Source of the DNA: Deltaproteobacteria bacterium
GTDB taxonomy: Bacteria > Desulfobacterota > Syntrophia > Syntrophales > UBA5619
Reading direction: 5' to 3'
Assembly: GCA_026388345.1 (NCBI GenBank)
Contig: JAPLJY010000124.1
Location: forward strand, 1-16,207
Length of the DNA: 16,207 nucleotides
The notes under the pieces were generated by a model. It was not told the DNA's origin. It saw nothing but the letters and a program-made list of their open reading frames with translations, and ran no database searches. Of the stretch, positions 1 to 6,763 are shown in pieces (positions within the stretch are counted from its first letter, which is position 1; the number at the start of each line of letters is the position of its first letter). The translations under genes were made by a program, and so were the position numbers.

Positions 1-533
1 CGGAATTGAACGAGGTCTCGGCGCAGCTCGGGGAGGACGCCGCCACATCCATCGCCCTGAAAGACCGGCTCGATCGAACCTTTGTGAAATCCCCCGTCAA
101 CGGTACGATCAATCGCCTCCTGATTAATACAGTCGGCGGCGTCATCCAACCTGGCATGAACCTCATCGAGATCGTTCCCCTGGAAGGCACGTTGCTGGTC
201 GAGGCCATGATCAAGCCTTCCGACATCGCTTTCCTGAGGCCGAACCAGGACGCCATGGTGAAGTACACCGCCTATGATTTCACGATTTTTGGCGGTATGG
301 CGGCGAAACTGGAACAGATTAACGCGGACAGCATTACGGATGAAAAGGGCAACAGCTTTTATCTCGTCAGACTACGGACCGACAAGAACTATCTCGGCCC
401 CAAAACCAATCCTTTACCCATTATTCCCGGTATGATCGCATCCATCGACATCCTGACGGGCAAGAAAACGGTACTGTCCTACCTTTTGAAACCTGTCCTC
501 AGAGCCAAGTATATGGCATTAAGGGAGAGATGA
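1..533 (+). CDS. Type I secretion membrane-fusion protein, HlyD/LapC family, C-terminal part (5' end outside window)
   Basis: The reading frame is open from the left edge (first full codon at position 3), so this is the last 176 or so residues of a longer protein; the TTG at 6 is not a true start. The visible part has the barrel/lipoyl-like segment with SPVNGTI, followed by the beta-rich domain. It ends in the conserved HlyD-family tail: PGMIASIDILTGKKTV, then a YLLKPVLRAK motif and a charged end (ALRER). Known members form the periplasmic adaptor between an inner-membrane ABC transporter and a TolC-like outer-membrane channel. The gene stops 4 bp before luxR, so the two are probably co-transcribed. 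The large RTX adhesin at 8202-13958 is the obvious candidate substrate. The family is clear; the LapC sub-assignment is inferred from context. Confidence 0.9.
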   Translation, partial: ELNEVSAQLGEDAATSIALKDRLDRTFVKSPVNGTINRLLINTVGGVIQPGMNLIEIVPLEGTLLVEAMIKPSDIAFLRPNQDAMVKYTAYDFTIFGGMAAKLEQINADSITDEKGNSFYLVRLRTDKNYLGPKTNPLPIIPGMIASIDILTGKKTVLSYLLKPVLRAKYMALRER

Positions 534-537
534 TCTC

Positions 538-1158
538 ATGGCTATCCTGTTAAGCAGCGCAAACAAGTCCGTGATCACGAGGTGGGAAAGTCTGCTTGGC
601 GGTCAATACCCGCTGGAACAGGCGACATTGCTCCGGGAATTGAAGAGCCTATGTACGGAAAAGAGGTTTGACCTGATCCTCCTGCATCGCCCCCTTGTGG
701 ACATGGCCGCGTTCTCTGAGCTCCGCCGGGCGGCTCCCCTGAGCAAATTTTTTCTCCTCTCCGATCAGCCGAACGAGGAGGAGGGGCTCGCTTTCTTGAA
801 ACTGGGGATTGTGGGATATGGGAATACCTATATCTCTCAGGCGCGGCTCGTCGAGGCGGTGCGTGTCATTTCAAGTGGCGCCGTCTGGCTGGGGCAGAAG
901 GTCATACAGCAGTTGATTCTGGAATCCTATTCCAAGGCAAAGGAACAGGCCGCGCCGGGATCCGGAAAAAAACTGGCCGGTTTGACCCCCGCGGAGCATA
1001 AGGTTGCCGAACGGGTGGCGCAGGGCCAGTCCAACCTTGAAATTGCGTTCAATCTCAAGATCACCGAACGAACGGTCAAGGCCCACCTCACCTCCATCTA
1101 TGAAAAGACGAAAACCGGCAGCCGGCTGAGCCTGGCCATGCTGATCAACCGGGGGTGA
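538..1158 (+). CDS. LuxR/NarL-type transcriptional regulator with degenerate receiver domain
   Basis: The product has 206 residues. Residues 1-120 resemble a response-regulator receiver in length and pattern (AILLSS start, FDLILLH strand, FFLLSD strand). However, the acidic pair usual near the N-terminus is replaced by Ser-Ser (6-7), and the phospho-acceptor position after FDLILL is His50 instead of Asp. It is therefore probably a phosphorylation-independent pseudo-receiver. Residues 149-206 are a NarL/LuxR helix-turn-helix: LTPAEHKVAERVAQG, then NLEIAFNLKITERTVKAHL as turn and recognition helix. It follows the HlyD gene by 4 bp and is likely in the same operon, so a role in controlling the adhesin or its secretion genes is plausible but inferred. 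Its 3' end is the parent-type sequence of six broken copies scattered through 1335-8033. No convincing terminator is seen right after its stop. Confidence 0.88.
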   Translation: MAILLSSANKSVITRWESLLGGQYPLEQATLLRELKSLCTEKRFDLILLHRPLVDMAAFSELRRAAPLSKFFLLSDQPNEEEGLAFLKLGIVGYGNTYISQARLVEAVRVISSGAVWLGQKVIQQLILESYSKAKEQAAPGSGKKLAGLTPAEHKVAERVAQGQSNLEIAFNLKITERTVKAHLTSIYEKTKTGSRLSLAMLINRG

Positions 1159-1334
1159 GCTGAAATTCCTTGCAACAGCCGCCCTATCAGGCTCTTGACG
1201 CTCCTCACCCTTCCCCACCCGCGTTCAAGTGCTGTAATCGCTGCCAGTTATTATTGTGCAATTTCAAACTTACACTTTCGCACCGCATTCATCCCCGCCC
1301 ACATGACGGGGTATTCTGCGGGAGGGTTTCATAA

Positions 1335-1411
1335 CCTATCCTGGCCGATCTCGACATCACCGAACGAACGCTCAAGACCACCTCACCTCCATCTATGAAA
1401 AGACGAAAACC
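1335..1411 (+). pseudogene. luxR 3'-end remnant 1 (upstream part plus core)
   Basis: In frame with the luxR helix-turn-helix it reads ILADLDITERTLK, close to the intact gene's EIAFNLKITERTVK. A one-base deletion near 1377 shifts the frame, but nucleotide identity continues through the core CACCTCACCTCCATCTATG to AAAACC at 1411. It then breaks off abruptly 10 bp before the end of the minus-strand ATPase gene. The stretch between the intact luxR and this remnant (1159-1334) holds nothing I recognise. The remnant is non-functional. It has the upstream-plus-core layout seen also at 6502-6616. Confidence 0.82.
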
Positions 1412-1421
1412 AACAGGTTTG

Positions 1422-2552
1422 TTATAAAATGAACTCCAGATAATTATCCCGGTTGATTACTCGCCAACCGGCCTCCGGATAGGCCGCCGCCCATTCCCGC
1501 GGGGGGCGGTTGCGTCCCTTGCCCCATTTCATTTCGAAGCCGTTGAGTCGTCCCTCACGCTCTTCGACGAAATCGATCTCCTGTCGCGTATAGGTGCGCC
1601 AGAAGTAGTTGTTGGCGGATAGACCCAAGTATTCCTGTTTTTTCAGGCGCTCCATCACGAGATAGTTTTCCCAGAGCAGTCCGACATCATCGCGCAAAGA
1701 TAGAGGGTTAAAGTTGTTGATCAGTGCGTTGCGGATGCCCACATCGAGAAAATAGTATCGGCAATTCTTGGTAATCTCCTTGCGCAGGTTGCGGCTGAAG
1801 CCCTGTAGCCGGAAGACAACGAAAGCTTTTTCCAGCAGATCGAGATAGCGTTCGACGGTATTCTTGCTCATCCCCAACTGGCTGCCGAGCTCGGTGCATG
1901 ACACCTCTTTGCCAATCTGAAACGCGATCAGTTGCAGGAGCCTGCCGATCTTTGCGGAATGGCGGACACCGTCCATCTCCAATATATCCTTATAGAGATA
2001 AGAGGAAATGATCTCCCTCAGATATTGTTCACGTCGCCGGTTGTCGGAGATCAGGACAATCTCGGGATAAGAGCCGTAGACCAGACGGTTCTCCAGGTTC
2101 GCGGCCGTCTGGGCCGGGTTTTCGGTCTGCCCTATCTCGAACTGGGCAAGAGGGTAGAGCCGCAAGGTGTACTTTCTTCCCGTCAGGGGCTCGCCGACGT
2201 TGCGGGCAAGATCGAAGGAGGAGGACCCCGTGGCGACAACGCGGATTCCTTCGATATGATCGACGATCAATTTGAGGTTGAGGCCGATGTCCCTGATGCG
2301 CTGGGCCTCATCAATGATCAGCAAACGGCTGGAGCCGACAAAGGCCTTCAGCTTCTCCACGGAACGGCTGGCGAGAAATTCCTGAACGGCGATATCCTCC
2401 CCACTGACAAACAGGGAAGGCTCCTTGATCTCCTTCAGTAATTCCTCAACCAACGTGGTCTTGCCCGTTCGGCGGGCGCCATACAGGACCACTACTTTTC
2501 CCGGACTGAGAAATTGGCGGAGATTATCAAGCTGTTTCTGGCGGATGTACAT
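1422..2552 (-). CDS. AAA ATPase with C-terminal DUF4143 (PD-(D/E)XK-like) domain, module 1
   Basis: The 376-residue product is full length for the family. The N-terminal AAA_14-type ATPase has Walker A GARRTGKTT (about 25-33), Walker B LLIIDE (about 77-82) and a sensor-like VATGSSSFDL (about 106-114). A winged-helix-like segment follows near 215-250 (SCTELGSQLGMSKNTVERYL). The DUF4143 part contains WENYLVMERL, FWRTYTRQEIDF and FEMKWG. The Asp of EIDF and the E-x-K of FEMK match the core of a PD-(D/E)XK nuclease fold. The cellular role of the family is not established. The start is supported by GGAGA at 2557-2561 and a promoter further upstream. The gene is bounded by luxR remnants 1 and 2, as if it were an insert in a luxR 3' end. 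Confidence 0.9.
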   Translation of the reverse strand: MYIRQKQLDNLRQFLSPGKVVVLYGARRTGKTTLVEELLKEIKEPSLFVSGEDIAVQEFLASRSVEKLKAFVGSSRLLIIDEAQRIRDIGLNLKLIVDHIEGIRVVATGSSSFDLARNVGEPLTGRKYTLRLYPLAQFEIGQTENPAQTAANLENRLVYGSYPEIVLISDNRRREQYLREIISSYLYKDILEMDGVRHSAKIGRLLQLIAFQIGKEVSCTELGSQLGMSKNTVERYLDLLEKAFVVFRLQGFSRNLRKEITKNCRYYFLDVGIRNALINNFNPLSLRDDVGLLWENYLVMERLKKQEYLGLSANNYFWRTYTRQEIDFVEEREGRLNGFEMKWGKGRNRPPREWAAAYPEAGWRVINRDNYLEFIL

Positions 2553-2584
2553 AGTTTCTCCATTTCAGTTTCTATACTGACTGT

Positions 2585-2612
2585 ATTATATTTAATTATG
2601 TCAATTAAGCAA
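2585..2612 (-). promoter_or_regulatory. Candidate promoter for ATPase module 1
   Basis: On the minus strand a perfect -10 hexamer TATAAT (2585-2590) lies 16 bp from a weaker -35 TTGCTT (2607-2612), inside AT-rich DNA that contrasts with the GC-rich surroundings. It is about 35 bp upstream of the start codon, leaving a short leader with the GGAGA ribosome site. The module thus appears to bring its own promoter. Confidence 0.5.
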
Positions 2613-2641
2613 CCAATTTTTAGCATCAACGCCGCAATCGA

Positions 2642-2722
2642 CACCTCCCCTGAACCCCCATTCACGAAAAGACAAAAACCGGCAGTCGGCTGAGCCTGGC
2701 CCTGCTGATCAACCGGAGGTGA
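2642..2722 (+). pseudogene. luxR 3'-end remnant 2 (core plus downstream part)
   Basis: The sequence begins at a degenerated core (CACCTCC...) and continues with GAAAAGACAAAAACCGGCAG and the downstream CTGAGCCTGGCCCTGCTGAT, ending in a stop at 2720-2722. The last codons read TGSRLSLALLINRR followed by stop, against TGSRLSLAMLINRG in the intact gene. An insertion in the core separates it from any upstream coding part. With remnant 1 it forms the pair flanking ATPase module 1. The whole gap 2553-2852 holds only this remnant, the module 1 promoter and the toxin-antitoxin upstream region. Confidence 0.85.
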
Positions 2723-2806
2723 CAAGAAGACGGGTTAGCCCATCCTTTGAAAATTAGCGAGTTGCTCCCCTTTTCCACCCATAAATTTTCTTGCTGATAA
2801 TCTGAA

Positions 2807-2831
2807 TATCTGATAGCCTGATTACCAGATA
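2807..2831 (+). promoter_or_regulatory. Inverted repeat upstream of the AbrB/PIN operon, possible operator
   Basis: TATCTG at 2807-2812 and CAGATA at 2826-2831 form a perfect 6-bp inverted repeat 22 bp upstream of the antitoxin start. AbrB/MazE-type antitoxins usually autoregulate through such palindromes. The site is short, so the call is tentative. Confidence 0.3.
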
Positions 2832-2852
2832 GGCAGCCAAGGAGGCAATGCT

Positions 2853-3152
2853 ATGGAATCAGCAACGATCAAAATCGGGAAAAGGGGCACGCTGGTCATT
2901 CCTTCCCAGATCCGGCAATCGTATGGCTTGGAGGACGGGGATTTGATCTCCGTCGAGGGTCGGCAGGAAGGCATTTTATTGCGGCCTGTTATAACCCTGC
3001 CGGTGGAAAAATATTCACCGGAAGACAAGGCGCGTTTTTTGCTCGCCAACACGGTGACGGAAGAGGATCATGTCTGGGCAGTTGCGGAAGTCCGCCGAAT
3101 GGGACTCGATCCTGAGGCGTTCGCCGACCGGCCGTCCCAAACCACGCCATGA
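2853..3152 (+). CDS. AbrB/MazE-type (SpoVT-AbrB) antitoxin
   Basis: The 99-residue product has the swapped-hairpin AbrB DNA-binding fold at its N-terminus: TIKIGKRGTLVIPSQIRQ, then GLEDGDLISVEG and ILLRPV (residues 4-46). A C-terminal tail of about 50 residues is likely to wrap and neutralise the toxin. The start has a strong Shine-Dalgarno, AAGGAGG at 2839-2845, with 7-bp spacing. Its stop overlaps the next gene's start (ATGA, 3149-3152), as is typical of translationally coupled toxin-antitoxin pairs. It probably binds its own promoter (see the inverted repeat at 2807-2831). Confidence 0.88.
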   Translation: MESATIKIGKRGTLVIPSQIRQSYGLEDGDLISVEGRQEGILLRPVITLPVEKYSPEDKARFLLANTVTEEDHVWAVAEVRRMGLDPEAFADRPSQTTP

Positions 3153-3550
3153 CACAACAGAGACCCCGTGTAATTTTTTTGGACGCCAACATTCTCTTTT
3201 CCGCCGCATACGGCAGTCCGGCCCTCGAGAGACTTTGGGATGAAGCGGCGCAAGGCCGTTATCTCATGATCGCTTCCAATTATGTTGTGGAGGAGGCCAG
3301 ACGGAATCTGGACAAGGCGAGCCATCGGATTGCTTTGGAAAAATGCCTTTCACAGGTGAAACTGGTTCCGGAAGCTGATCCGGGCATCTCCTGCCCAATC
3401 CCTCTGCCGGAAAAGGATCGTCCCGTTCTCATGGCGGCCGTGATTGCCCGCGCCGATTGCCTGGTGACCGGTGATCTGCTTCATTTCGGTCCTTTCTTCG
3501 GCCAAAGAATTCAAGGTGTAATGATCTGCCGTCTCAGAGACCTGGAATAA
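3149..3550 (+). CDS. PIN-domain toxin (VapC-like putative endoribonuclease)
   Basis: The 133-residue product has the acidic residues expected of a PIN nuclease: Asp12 in VIFLDANILFSA, Glu48/49 in NYVVEEARRNL, Asp90 in LPEKDRPVLMAA and Asp109 in CLVTGDLLHFG. These would coordinate Mg2+ or Mn2+ for RNA cleavage. The overlap with the AbrB antitoxin gene marks the pair as a toxin-antitoxin module. AbrB plus PIN is a common combination. Within 6 bp of its stop begins the tail of a broken DUF4143 ATPase gene, so this pair probably replaced or was inserted into an ATPase module. The actual RNA target cannot be told from sequence. Confidence 0.87.
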   Translation: MTQQRPRVIFLDANILFSAAYGSPALERLWDEAAQGRYLMIASNYVVEEARRNLDKASHRIALEKCLSQVKLVPEADPGISCPIPLPEKDRPVLMAAVIARADCLVTGDLLHFGPFFGQRIQGVMICRLRDLE

Positions 3551-3555
3551 GGGAA

Positions 3556-3691
3556 GAAGTGGGTCGCGGATCCGCTTTGCCCTGAACGGCATCCGGGCCA
3601 CCCGGTCTGTGGGAGAATTTCGTCATCGCCGAACGGATGAAACGGAACCACAATCAGCGGCTGTTTCCCAACTGCTATTTCTGGCGCAGTC
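3556..3691 (+). pseudogene. Remnant of a fifth DUF4143 ATPase, frameshifted C-terminal fragment
   Basis: One frame reads RIRFALNGIRAT (compare VGIRNALINN in module 1). After a frameshift near 3604, another frame reads GLWENFVIAERMKRN and then LFPNCYFWRS, which aligns with GLLWENYLVMERLKK and NNYFWRT of module 1. The nuclease-like EIDF and E-x-K motifs that should follow are missing, because the fragment runs straight into luxR remnant 3. No ATPase domain is left upstream. With remnant 3 it fills the gap between the PIN gene and module 3 up to about 3773; 3774-3863 is AT-rich and holds only the upstream region of module 3. Confidence 0.75.
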
Positions 3692-3696
3692 CACAC

Positions 3697-3773
3697 CCCA
3701 CCTCACATCCCTCTACGAAAAGACGAAAACCGGCAACCGGCTCAGCCTGGCCCTGCTGATCAACCGGGGGTGA
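3697..3773 (+). pseudogene. luxR 3'-end remnant 3 (core plus downstream part)
   Basis: An open frame reads HLTSLYEKTKTGN, then RLSLALLINRG and stop (3771-3773). It is nearly the same protein end as intact luxR, but with synonymous changes (TAC for TAT, CTC for CTG) and Ser-to-Asn and Met-to-Leu differences. It starts sharply at CCCACCTCAC, next to the ATPase remnant, so the upstream helix-turn-helix codons are absent. Confidence 0.88.
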
Positions 3774-3863
3774 GCCCGACAATCCCCTCTTTCTCCCGGA
3801 TATTTTTCCGCAACTATGAAAATATATCTTGATTTTCTTTCACAGGTATGAAATTTTATCGCC

Positions 3864-5102
3864 ATGGAACGTTTGTTGGCGCAATACCTGTTCGATCCGG
3901 AAATGACGGCGGACAAGATGATCTTCCTGACCGGCCCCCGGCAGGTGGGAAAGACGACCTTTGCCCGCAACTGGCTTGACTCCGCCGGATGCAGCGACAC
4001 CTATTTCAACTGGGACGATCCCGCCATCCTTGCGGAATACCGGAGAAATCCGCTCTTTTTCAAGAATATCGTCGAGGAAAGATACAAAGGCGAGCCCGTT
4101 CCAGTTGTCTTCGACGAAATCCACAAGCAGAAAAACTGGCGGGATATCCTCAAGGGATTCTACGATTCCAACCGGGAAAAGATCCGGCTTCTGGTCACGG
4201 GCAGTTCGCGTCTGGGGATGTATCGAAAGTCGGGGGATTCGCTGGTCGGCCGATACTTTTCATACCGGATGTTCCCCCTGGCACTGCCCGAGGCGGCGGC
4301 GGATTTTTCCTTCGTTCTGGATGACGATCTGCTCATTGAAAATGGAGACGGCCTGCTGCGGGAGGCAAGAAAGGTGGATACGGACAAAACCCGGGAGGCA
4401 TTGGACGGATTGATCCGTTTCGGCGGTTTCCCGGAGCCCTTCCTGAAGGCGTCGCCAAAGTTTCACCGCCGCTGGCAGGCCGATTACAAGACCCTGCTGA
4501 CCAAGGAGGATATCCGCGACCTGTCTCGCATCGCCGATATCCGGGGGCTCGAACATCTGGTCGAGCTCCTCCCGTCAAAGGTCGGATCGCCCCTGAGCGT
4601 TAATTCCCTGCGGGAGGATCTGAATTGTCACCACAGCACGGTCGTCAAATGGATCGACATTCTGAAGGAAGTGTATCTGGCGTTCACGATTAGGCCCTGG
4701 CACAGGCAGATCCGGCGCTCCCTGAAAAAGGAACCCAAGCTCTACTTCTACGACTGGTCCCTGCTGCCGGAGGCGGGGCCCCGTTTCGAGAACCTCCTGG
4801 CGGTCGGCCTTATGGGGATGGCGGCGCGGTTCACGGAAACCGGTCTCGGGATATTCGAGGTCATGTACATCCGCGATACGGCCAAACGGGAAATCGATTT
4901 CGTCCTGGTCAAGGACAACAAACCCCTGGCCCTTTTCGAGGCGAAGGAAAGCGGGCGGGAGATCGCCCCCGCCATCCGGCATTTCGGTCGGATGCTTAAA
5001 ATTCCCTGCTATCAGATAGTCCGCGATCTGGACAGAGCGGAAGCATTCCCGGACGACTGCTTCCTCCTTCCCGCCGCTTCATTCCTAATGCTGACGGGGT
5101 AA
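3864..5102 (+). CDS. AAA ATPase with DUF4143 domain, module 3
   Basis: The product has 412 residues. Walker A is GPRQVGKTTF (about 24-33), Walker B PVVFDE (about 80-85), and the sensor-like segment LVTGSSRLGMYRK. The helical middle carries LIRFGGFPEPFLK and a DNA-binding-like HHSTVVKWIDIL. The DUF4143 part ends with KLYFYDW, REIDFVLVKD and LALFEAKESG, keeping the Asp and E-x-K of a PD-(D/E)XK fold. It is closer to module 4 (shared GGFPEPFLK-type, RYFNWD/YFNWDD and RDTAKRE motifs) than to modules 1 or 5. The ribosome site before the ATG is weak. It is preceded by luxR remnant 3 and followed after 11 bp by luxR remnant 4. Function is unknown beyond predicted ATP binding and a nuclease-like fold. 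Confidence 0.9.
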   Translation: MERLLAQYLFDPEMTADKMIFLTGPRQVGKTTFARNWLDSAGCSDTYFNWDDPAILAEYRRNPLFFKNIVEERYKGEPVPVVFDEIHKQKNWRDILKGFYDSNREKIRLLVTGSSRLGMYRKSGDSLVGRYFSYRMFPLALPEAAADFSFVLDDDLLIENGDGLLREARKVDTDKTREALDGLIRFGGFPEPFLKASPKFHRRWQADYKTLLTKEDIRDLSRIADIRGLEHLVELLPSKVGSPLSVNSLREDLNCHHSTVVKWIDILKEVYLAFTIRPWHRQIRRSLKKEPKLYFYDWSLLPEAGPRFENLLAVGLMGMAARFTETGLGIFEVMYIRDTAKREIDFVLVKDNKPLALFEAKESGREIAPAIRHFGRMLKIPCYQIVRDLDRAEAFPDDCFLLPAASFLMLTG

Positions 5103-5113
5103 AAAAAGGCCGA

Positions 5114-5165
5114 GAGAAGCTTGAAGGCAACGCTCAACTTCGCCCTGCCGATCAACCGGGGGTGA
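5114..5165 (+). pseudogene. luxR 3'-end remnant 4 (degenerate downstream part)
   Basis: This is the most decayed copy. GAGAAG followed by a shortened, mutated middle leads into CGCCCTGCCGATCAACCGGG and a TGA at 5163-5165, matching the final codons (ALLINRG, stop) of the other copies. It begins 11 bp after the stop of ATPase module 3. Confidence 0.72.
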
Positions 5166-5194
5166 TGACACCGCTCTCTGTCCGGTTCAGTTTT

Positions 5195-5228
5195 ACCTCC
5201 CGGTTTAACGGGGATGAGGTTGTTTTTC
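5195..5228 (+). terminator. Rho-independent terminator candidate after module 3 and luxR remnant 4
   Basis: ACCTCCCG (5195-5202) pairs with CGGGGATGAGGT (5209-5220), with a small bulge, around a GTTTAA loop. TGTTTTTCTC follows on the plus strand. It would end transcription from ATPase module 3 before the minus-strand module 4. Confidence 0.5.
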
Positions 5229-5270
5229 TCTAAGTCTCCTCGGTATCCCGAATGACCGGATAAGGCCTGT

Positions 5271-6437
5271 TCACGGAAGCGCACCCAGAAACTTTGCCGC
5301 AGGCATGACACGAATTCTGCCGTCCAGCACATCGTCCCGCCCCTCCAGGTTGACCTGATAAAGGAAGGGAATGGATAGACGTTCGCCGAAATAGTTCAGG
5401 GCCGGATGAGCGGAACGCCCGGATGTCTTGCATTCCACGGCAAACCAGGGTTTCCCCTCATGAAGCACCAGGAAATCCACCTCCCTTTTGGCAGTGTCCC
5501 GTAGGTAATGAAGGCCGATGTCGTAACCCTCCTGATCCTCCAGAACATGTTTCATCTTCAGCAGATGACAGGCCACCAGGTTTTCGAATCGGGCGCCGGG
5601 GTCCTTGATCATGGTCCAGTCCCACAGGTAGAGTTTGGGGGCCTTTTTCAGGGAAGAGACCGTGCCTCGGGAAAAAGGGGGAATCCGGAAGCAGAAATAG
5701 AGGCGTTCAAGGATGTCGACCCAATGGGTAACGGCCCGGTGACTGACTTCCAGATCCTCCTGGAGAGAGTGAAGCGACAGGGGGCTTCCGACCCTGTCAT
5801 CGAGCAGATCGGCCAGCAGTTCCATGGAAGAGAGGTCCCGGACATTTTCCAATTCCCTGACGTCCTCGCGAAAGAACCTGTCCATCCGCTCCCGGCGCCA
5901 TCTTCTCAGGAGACGTTCATTCTGCTTCAGAAACGGTTCGGGAAAAGAGCCGTAATGGAAAAGGGAAGCCATCAAGTCCGGCTGCGACACCTCCGGGAAA
6001 GAAATCGCCTCTCCCGGTGTCAGCTCGACGGTGGAATGCTGCACCTCCCCGACCGAAAAACCGTGGAGGCGATGGGCGTGATAGCGTCCCTGCAGGGAGT
6101 CTCCGCCTTTACGATAGAGATCCAGCCGCGCGCTGCCCGTGATGAGGAAGCGGATCCGCTCCCCGTGCACATCATACTCGCCTTTGAGCCATCCTTTCCA
6201 TTTCCGGTACTTATGAAGTTCGTCAAAGACGACGGTCGCGGGAACGGCCGGCCAGCCGGCTGTTAGAATCCGCCTCCGGTCGTCCCGGTTGTCCCAGTTG
6301 AAATACCGGTCCGCATCACCGGTAAGGCACGCCTTTGCCAGAGTCGTCTTGCCGACCTGCCGCGGACCGGACAGGAAGACCATCTTTTCCGTCAGATCCT
6401 GTTTGACGGACTCCTGGAGATATCGGGGGATCAACAT
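5271..6437 (-). CDS. AAA ATPase with DUF4143 domain, module 4
   Basis: The product has 388 residues, starting MLIPRYLQESVKQDL, a typical start for this family. Walker A is GPRQVGKTTL (about 24-33), Walker B TVVFDE (about 68-73), and the sensor-like segment LITGSARLDLYRK. The middle has FHYGSFPEPFLK and the DNA-binding-like VSHRAVTHWVDIL. The DUF4143 part has KLYLWDW, YLRDTAKREVDFLV (Asp near 320) and WFAVECKTSG (E-x-K near 334), so all key residues are kept. It is convergent with module 3. Its 5' side faces luxR remnant 5 and an AT-rich stretch with an inverted repeat. The biological role of this ATPase family is not established. Confidence 0.9.
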   Translation of the reverse strand: MLIPRYLQESVKQDLTEKMVFLSGPRQVGKTTLAKACLTGDADRYFNWDNRDDRRRILTAGWPAVPATVVFDELHKYRKWKGWLKGEYDVHGERIRFLITGSARLDLYRKGGDSLQGRYHAHRLHGFSVGEVQHSTVELTPGEAISFPEVSQPDLMASLFHYGSFPEPFLKQNERLLRRWRRERMDRFFREDVRELENVRDLSSMELLADLLDDRVGSPLSLHSLQEDLEVSHRAVTHWVDILERLYFCFRIPPFSRGTVSSLKKAPKLYLWDWTMIKDPGARFENLVACHLLKMKHVLEDQEGYDIGLHYLRDTAKREVDFLVLHEGKPWFAVECKTSGRSAHPALNYFGERLSIPFLYQVNLEGRDDVLDGRIRVMPAAKFLGALP

Positions 6438-6453
6438 GGATTAATTTTGCAAC

Positions 6454-6485
6454 AAAGCAAAAAAAATTGCAATCAATTTTGCTTT
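6454..6485 (-). promoter_or_regulatory. AT-rich inverted repeat upstream of ATPase module 4
   Basis: AAAGCAAAA (6454-6462) and TTTTGCTTT (6477-6485) form a perfect 9-bp inverted repeat. TTGCAA and TTGCAAT motifs lie nearby, 16-48 bp before the module 4 start. It could be an operator or part of the promoter region. No clean -35/-10 pair is evident. Confidence 0.35.
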
Positions 6486-6501
6486 CAGCGGGATGAAGCG
6501 C

Positions 6502-6616
6502 AATCTCCGGAACTTCCCAAATCGCCGGACTCAAGATCACCGAACGAACGGTCAAGGCCCACCTCACCTCCATCTACGAGAAGACCAAGACCGGCAACCA
6601 CATAACAAACTTTTGA
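6502..6616 (+). pseudogene. luxR 3'-end remnant 5 (upstream part plus core)
   Basis: In the luxR frame it reads SGTSQIAGLKITERTVKAHL, then TSIYEKTKTGNH, and ends HITNF with a stop at 6614-6616. Intact luxR has QSNLEIAFNLKITERTVK. The KITERTVKAHLTSIYEKTKTG part is identical to intact luxR at protein level but uses different codons (TAC GAG AAG ACC AAG against TAT GAA AAG ACG AAA). Similarity ends after GGCAAC (6598), before the RLSLA codons. The rest of the gap up to 6702 shows nothing recognisable. Confidence 0.85.
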
Positions 6617-6702
6617 TCTGAGAAGATAGCGCAGCCTCCATGCCGCCGGTCGTTACCGGGTGGTGTCTGAGGAGAAAGGGTACGGGGAGCGCTTTTTTAT
6701 GA

Positions 6703-6731
6703 TTGACAGGTATGTCGTCATATAGTATGAC
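6703..6731 (+). promoter_or_regulatory. Promoter with overlapping palindromic operator for ATPase module 5
   Basis: TTGACA (6703-6708) is separated by exactly 17 bp from TATGAC (6726-6731), a plausible -35/-10 pair. The perfect palindrome GTCATA-TAG-TATGAC (6717-6731) covers the -10 element, as expected of a repressor site. Transcription would start near 6738, downstream of the ATG at 6734, which favours the in-frame ATG at 6764 as the real start. Confidence 0.55.
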
Positions 6732-6763
6732 ACATGACGAATATTGCGTCAGGGCAGATCATT

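Noticed and set aside
1159..1334. Possible small gene after luxR (plus-strand frame starting 1195)
   Set aside because: It has no ribosome site and no recognisable motif, and it runs into luxR remnant 1.
5508..6266. 252-codon plus-strand frame opposite ATPase module 4
   Set aside because: It is fully antisense to a gene with clear Walker and DUF4143 motifs, has no ribosome site and no recognisable domain.
1408..6610. GTTTGTTAT next to luxR remnant 1 and its inverse ATAACAAAC next to remnant 5, as possible element ends
   Set aside because: The match is only 9 bp, in opposite orientations relative to the remnants, and is absent from the other junctions; chance is likely.
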